A stretch of DNA of 64,000 nucleotides, taken from positions 62,001 to 126,000 of the forward strand of contig JAVJOU010000016.1 of the NCBI GenBank assembly GCA_040216635.1. The letters are read 5' to 3'. The notes under the pieces are model-generated. The model did not search any database. It had not been told where the DNA came from and worked only from the letters and a program-made list of their open reading frames with translations. Made by a program: the position numbers and the translations under genes. Of this stretch, positions 60,757 to 64,000 are shown piece after piece. Numbering within the stretch: position 1 is the first letter of the stretch; every line of letters begins with the position of its first letter. The DNA is from UBA1479 sp040216635. Its GTDB lineage: Bacteria > Pseudomonadota > Alphaproteobacteria > Rhodospirillales > Casp-alpha2.

Positions 60757-62773
60757 CGGCCGAGCCCTCCGCTTTTTGTGTATTTCGCGTCGCCAGGAAA
60801 CGAGCCCCCAGCATGATCACGGCCAGACAGGCCCCGCCCAATTCCAGGAAATAGTCCGGGAACCCGAACAGGCTGCCGGTCGGCGGCCATAGGATCAAGA
60901 TGGCGGCGACAAGGACGATGGCGCGCTGCACCGTATCCATCGCCCCGCGGTACCATCCTTCGATCGCAACGGACAGAACCCACAGCCCGAACATGGTGAC
61001 CAAGCCCGAATAGACCGTCAGCCACAGGGGGCCGACAAACAACAACGACGGGTTATAGACGAACACCAGCGGCACCAGGTATTTGGCGATGCCGACACGG
61101 GTCGATTCAATCGCGGTCGCCATGGGTGGCGTCTTGGCGATCCCGGCGGCCGCGAACGAGGCCAATGCGACGGGTGGCGTGATGGTCGACACGACGCCGA
61201 AGTAAAAGGCGAACATATGTGCTGCAATGGGCTCGACCCCCGCCTTGATCACGGCCGGAACGATCAGCGCCGCCACGGTGATATAGACAGCCGTGGTCGT
61301 GATTCCCATGCCGAGAATGATCGCGGCGACACCGGTCAACGCCAGCAGGATCAGCAGGTTGCCGTCGGCAAGTTCGATCACCGACTGGGTGAACTTAAGC
61401 CCCAGCCCCGACACGAACACGGAGCCGATGATCAACCCGGCGCAGGCGCAGGCGATGGTCACGGGCATGGTCGTGCGAATGCCGCTTTCCAGGGCCGCGA
61501 CCATGTCCACGGGGCTCATCCGTGTTTCCTTGTTGATGAAGCTGAGCGCGAACATCGCGGCAATGCCCCAGAACGCGGACTTCATGGGGGTGTAGCCGGC
61601 GATCAGGAAATAAACCAGAACCGCCACCGCGATCAGCAGATGCCAGCCCCGTTGCAGGACTTCCCCGACCCGGGGCAGCATGCTTTTGTCGATCCGCCCG
61701 ATGTTGTGCTTCTCGGCTTCCAGATGGACCATGAAATAGATGGTCGCGAAATACAGGAAGGCCGGAATGGACGCGGCAATGATGATATCCGCGTAAGAAA
61801 CGGCGAGGAATTCCGCCATGATGAAGGCAGCCGCCCCCATGATGGGCGGTGTGATCTGCCCGCCCGAAGACGCACAGGCCTCGACCGCGGCGGCAAACCG
61901 GGCGCGGTAGCCCAAATTCTTCATCAGAGGAATGGTAAACGATCCCGTGGTCACCACGTTGGCAACCGCCGACCCGGACACGGTGCCCATGAAACCGGAC
62001 GCCACGGCCGATGCCTTTGCCGGACCGCCGACCCGATGCCCCGTCAGCGCCACGGCCAAGTCGATGAAGAACTTGCCGGCGCCGGAACGGATCAGCAGCG
62101 AGCCGAAAATGATAAACAGAACGATATAGGTGGATGCGACGTGTATCGGGATCCCGAACATGCCGTTGGACGACATGAACAATTCGTCGATGAATTTTCC
62201 GAACCGCACGGGCGGGCCATAGAAAAACCCGAAGAAATAATTGGCGTAGAGTGCGTGGAAAATGAAAAAGCCGGTGATGATCACCATGGCCCAGCCGACC
62301 GCACGGCGGGTCGCTTCCAGCACCAGCATGATCAGGATGCCGCCGACGATAAGATCGGGCAGTTCCTTTTCCCCGAACCGCATGTGGAAGGCATCGATGT
62401 CGTAGATCGTCCAGACCTGGATGAACAGAACAAAGCCGACCAACACCAGATCGATCAGGAAGCCGAACATCCTAAGCCCGTTTTTCGGATTGCCGGGCTC
62501 GGTGATGGGATCGAGCATGGAATTTCGGAACAAGGGATGCGCCAGAAACGCCAGAACAAGCATGCCCGTCAAATGGATGGAGCGGAACGAGCGCCCTTCG
62601 GGCGTGCCGAATGCGGCCACGAACAGATGAAAGACGGCCAGCGAGATCGCAACGACCGCGCAAAACAGAAGAACAAGATGCACGGCATCCATCGGCCGAC
62701 CGAGCATTAGGCGCTCGAGATAGCCGAGTTCGTGCTTTTCCTCGTAATGAATCTGGGAATTGGAAGCGTTCAT
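60749..62773 (-). CDS. TAXI-type TRAP transporter fused permease (DctQ-DctM)
   Basis: 674 residues, hydrophobic throughout. The small-subunit part is at the N-terminus (MLGRPMDAVHLVLLFCAVVAISLAVFHLF) and the large DctM-like part follows (GKFFIDLAVALTGHRVGGPAKASAVASGFMGTVSGSAVANVVTTGSFTIPLMKNLGYRARFAAAVEACASSGGQITPPIMGAAAFIMAEFL). The GxxSGSAxANV and QITPPIMG motifs are those of TRAP permeases of the TAXI type. It imports a substrate with a sodium or proton gradient. Substrate unknown. Confidence 0.93.
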   Translation of the reverse strand: MNASNSQIHYEEKHELGYLERLMLGRPMDAVHLVLLFCAVVAISLAVFHLFVAAFGTPEGRSFRSIHLTGMLVLAFLAHPLFRNSMLDPITEPGNPKNGLRMFGFLIDLVLVGFVLFIQVWTIYDIDAFHMRFGEKELPDLIVGGILIMLVLEATRRAVGWAMVIITGFFIFHALYANYFFGFFYGPPVRFGKFIDELFMSSNGMFGIPIHVASTYIVLFIIFGSLLIRSGAGKFFIDLAVALTGHRVGGPAKASAVASGFMGTVSGSAVANVVTTGSFTIPLMKNLGYRARFAAAVEACASSGGQITPPIMGAAAFIMAEFLAVSYADIIIAASIPAFLYFATIYFMVHLEAEKHNIGRIDKSMLPRVGEVLQRGWHLLIAVAVLVYFLIAGYTPMKSAFWGIAAMFALSFINKETRMSPVDMVAALESGIRTTMPVTIACACAGLIIGSVFVSGLGLKFTQSVIELADGNLLILLALTGVAAIILGMGITTTAVYITVAALIVPAVIKAGVEPIAAHMFAFYFGVVSTITPPVALASFAAAGIAKTPPMATAIESTRVGIAKYLVPLVFVYNPSLLFVGPLWLTVYSGLVTMFGLWVLSVAIEGWYRGAMDTVQRAIVLVAAILILWPPTGSLFGFPDYFLELGGACLAVIMLGARFLATRNTQKAEGSADA

Positions 62774-62879
62774 GGGGCGCTCTTCGACGTCTATTTCAGG
62801 TCAATCGGGACAAGGGGGAACGCGCCGGGAATACCGGAATTTACCGGCATTCCCGACACGAACACACGAACCCTTGATG

Positions 62880-63836
62880 CTACTTAACGCCCAGTTCGGC
62901 GTAGCACTTGGCCGCACCCGGATGAACCGGAATGGCGGCACCGTTCAACGCGTCTTCAAGCTTGACGCGTTTCCACACCGATTTGACCTCGACGAAGGAC
63001 GCATGGTTTTCCCAGAAAACCTTGCACATGTTGTAGACGAGATCGTCCGGCAGATCCTTGTGGACCACCATGTTGGTAACGATACCCAGCGTGTGCAGGT
63101 CTTCAGTGACGCTCTTGTAGACACCTTTCGGCATCATACCGGTGATGAAACCCGGATTGGCGGCAATGATTTCTTGCTGCTTCGCCTTAGGCAGACCGAT
63201 GAAGCGGATACCCGGGCTATGTTCCAGTTCAAGGAACGACGCCTGGGGCATTGAGGTCGCGGCCATGAAGACGTCGATGTGTTTGTCCTTCATCAGAGCC
63301 ACGGATTCCGTGTAGCTGACGTGGTGGACCGTACCGCCGTTCTTTTTGATGTCGTCGAACCCGTAGCCATAGGCCTTGATGATCGACTCGGCGAATGCCG
63401 TGCCCGTCCACTTGGCCTTACCCGGGCTGATGTTCGCACCTTTCATATCTTCGAAGGATTTGATCTTCGAATCGGCACGCACCGCGACCTGGAACATGGC
63501 GGGATACAGGGTCGCGAAATGGCGAACGTTCGGCTGTTCCTTCTTGAATTTGCCCTTGCCCTTGTAGCCGTTGAAGGCCGTGTGGGCATAGGACCAGCCG
63601 ATTTCCGCGTCGCCGCCGTTCACGGAAAGCACGTTGGAAATACCGCCGCCCGACGTATTGGACGTGGAAATGCCTTTGATTTTTTCGCCGAAGACCTGGG
63701 AAATCTTCGCGCCAAGCGGATACCACGACCCGCCGGACGGGCCGGAAACCATACGGACGAATTGATCCGCCTGGGCGGCCTGTGCCCCGGCTAGAACGCC
63801 GAATGCGAGCACGGTTACTGCTAGCTTACCTTTCAT
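62880..63836 (-). CDS. TAXI family TRAP transporter substrate-binding protein
   Basis: 318 residues with a signal peptide (KLAVTVLAFGVLAGAQAAQA). The TAXI pattern is clear: RMVSGPSGGSWYPLGAKISQVFGEKIKGISTSNTSGGGISNVLSVNGGDAEIGWSYAHTAFNG, followed by MKGANISPGKAKWTGTAFAESII. It binds the substrate in the periplasm and hands it to the fused permease encoded 106 bases downstream. A palindrome GTTCCG-cctgt-CGGAAC lies about 100 bases upstream of its start. Confidence 0.92.
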   Translation of the reverse strand: MKGKLAVTVLAFGVLAGAQAAQADQFVRMVSGPSGGSWYPLGAKISQVFGEKIKGISTSNTSGGGISNVLSVNGGDAEIGWSYAHTAFNGYKGKGKFKKEQPNVRHFATLYPAMFQVAVRADSKIKSFEDMKGANISPGKAKWTGTAFAESIIKAYGYGFDDIKKNGGTVHHVSYTESVALMKDKHIDVFMAATSMPQASFLELEHSPGIRFIGLPKAKQQEIIAANPGFITGMMPKGVYKSVTEDLHTLGIVTNMVVHKDLPDDLVYNMCKVFWENHASFVEVKSVWKRVKLEDALNGAAIPVHPGAAKCYAELGVK

Positions 63837-63934
63837 GGATGCCTCCTAATGGTGGTTTTCTTGATTTAGGTATTTGTTTCTCCCGAAAGGAGCCTATCCC
63901 ATTCGTCCAAAAAGGCAATACGGCGCAAAATGTC

Positions 63935-63951
63935 GTTCCGCCTGTCGGAAC
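63935..63951. promoter_or_regulatory. Inverted repeat upstream of the TRAP genes
   Basis: GTTCCG (63935-63940) and CGGAAC (63946-63951) are perfect 6-base arms with spacer CCTGT. It lies about 100 bases before the TAXI binding-protein start and might be an operator for the TRAP unit. No regulator gene for it is visible in the window. Confidence 0.35.
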
Positions 63952-64000
63952 AACGCCCTGTACCTTTGACTGAATTGATCTGTAATGTGGGCGGGAATCA

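Noticed and set aside
61217..62710. 497-codon plus-strand open frame rich in His, Asp and Gln
   Set aside because: Antisense shadow of the fused TRAP permease; a hydrophobic gene read backward gives this charged composition.

Overview
The window is about 60% GC by eye and reads as a chromosomal segment of a hopanoid-producing, flagellated alphaproteobacterium. The best fit is something Rhodospirillales-like: an RpoH-type sigma factor, a PomA/MotB-type stator, alphaproteobacterial hpn genes, and many TRAP and tripartite tricarboxylate transporters of the kind common in marine or soil heterotrophs. I see no rRNA, tRNA, CRISPR array, phage or complete insertion sequence.

Layout. 0-6.9 kb: end of a MotA/PomA stator gene, motB, an MBL-fold hydrolase, a SAM hydroxide adenosyltransferase, rpoH, an MlaA-like protein and two tandem MlaC/Ttg2D-like periplasmic proteins. 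6.9-24.1 kb: a large hopanoid locus in three blocks. The first is hpnL-hpnN with a CDP-alcohol phosphotransferase gene. The second is hpnA with a PhyH dioxygenase and a nucleotidyltransferase. The third is ispH-hpnH facing the operon hpnM-C-B-D-E-F-G. Together these cover squalene formation from farnesyl diphosphate (HpnC, D, E), cyclisation (HpnF), adenosyl and ribosyl side-chain extension (HpnH, G) and transport (HpnN). 24.2-27.7 kb: a PhnZ-like HD oxygenase, a D-amino-acid dehydrogenase and an FAD-linked hydroxyacid dehydrogenase. 27.7-29.4 kb: a lower-GC, repeat-rich pocket with two unknown small genes and a ParDE-type toxin-antitoxin pair.

29.4-45.8 kb: a region that looks devoted to C3 sulfonates. 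It has a GntR regulator with a strong palindromic operator, sulfopyruvate decarboxylase (comD, comE), two sulfolactate dehydrogenases of opposite stereochemistry (slcC, comC), a thiol-dioxygenase-like cupin, an SDR, an aldehyde dehydrogenase, a second split TPP decarboxylase, a TctABC-type importer and a gamma-glutamyltransferase homologue. A sensor kinase interrupts it. 45.8-48.3 kb: a LuxO-type sigma-54 activator next to a receiver protein and an Hpt protein; the receiver gene is preceded by a good -24/-12 promoter. 48.3-64 kb: two MFS transporters, a GST/hydrolase/isomerase/panD group, a chemotaxis receptor, an acid-metabolism operon (enoyl-CoA hydratase, ketopantoate-reductase-like, frameshifted MmgE/PrpD, hydroxyacid dehydrogenase-like) and a TAXI-type TRAP transporter with a small membrane protein.

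The most interesting candidates for undescribed biology are: (1) the nucleotidyltransferase / CDP-alcohol phosphotransferase / PhyH-dioxygenase cassette inside the hopanoid locus, with a PhnZ-like oxygenase at the other end, which suggests a phospho- or phosphono-headgroup linked to hopanoid lipids; (2) the sulfolactate-sulfopyruvate operon with a second, unassigned split TPP decarboxylase; and (3) the LuxO/Hpt/receiver phosphorelay with its sigma-54 promoter outside the vibrios.
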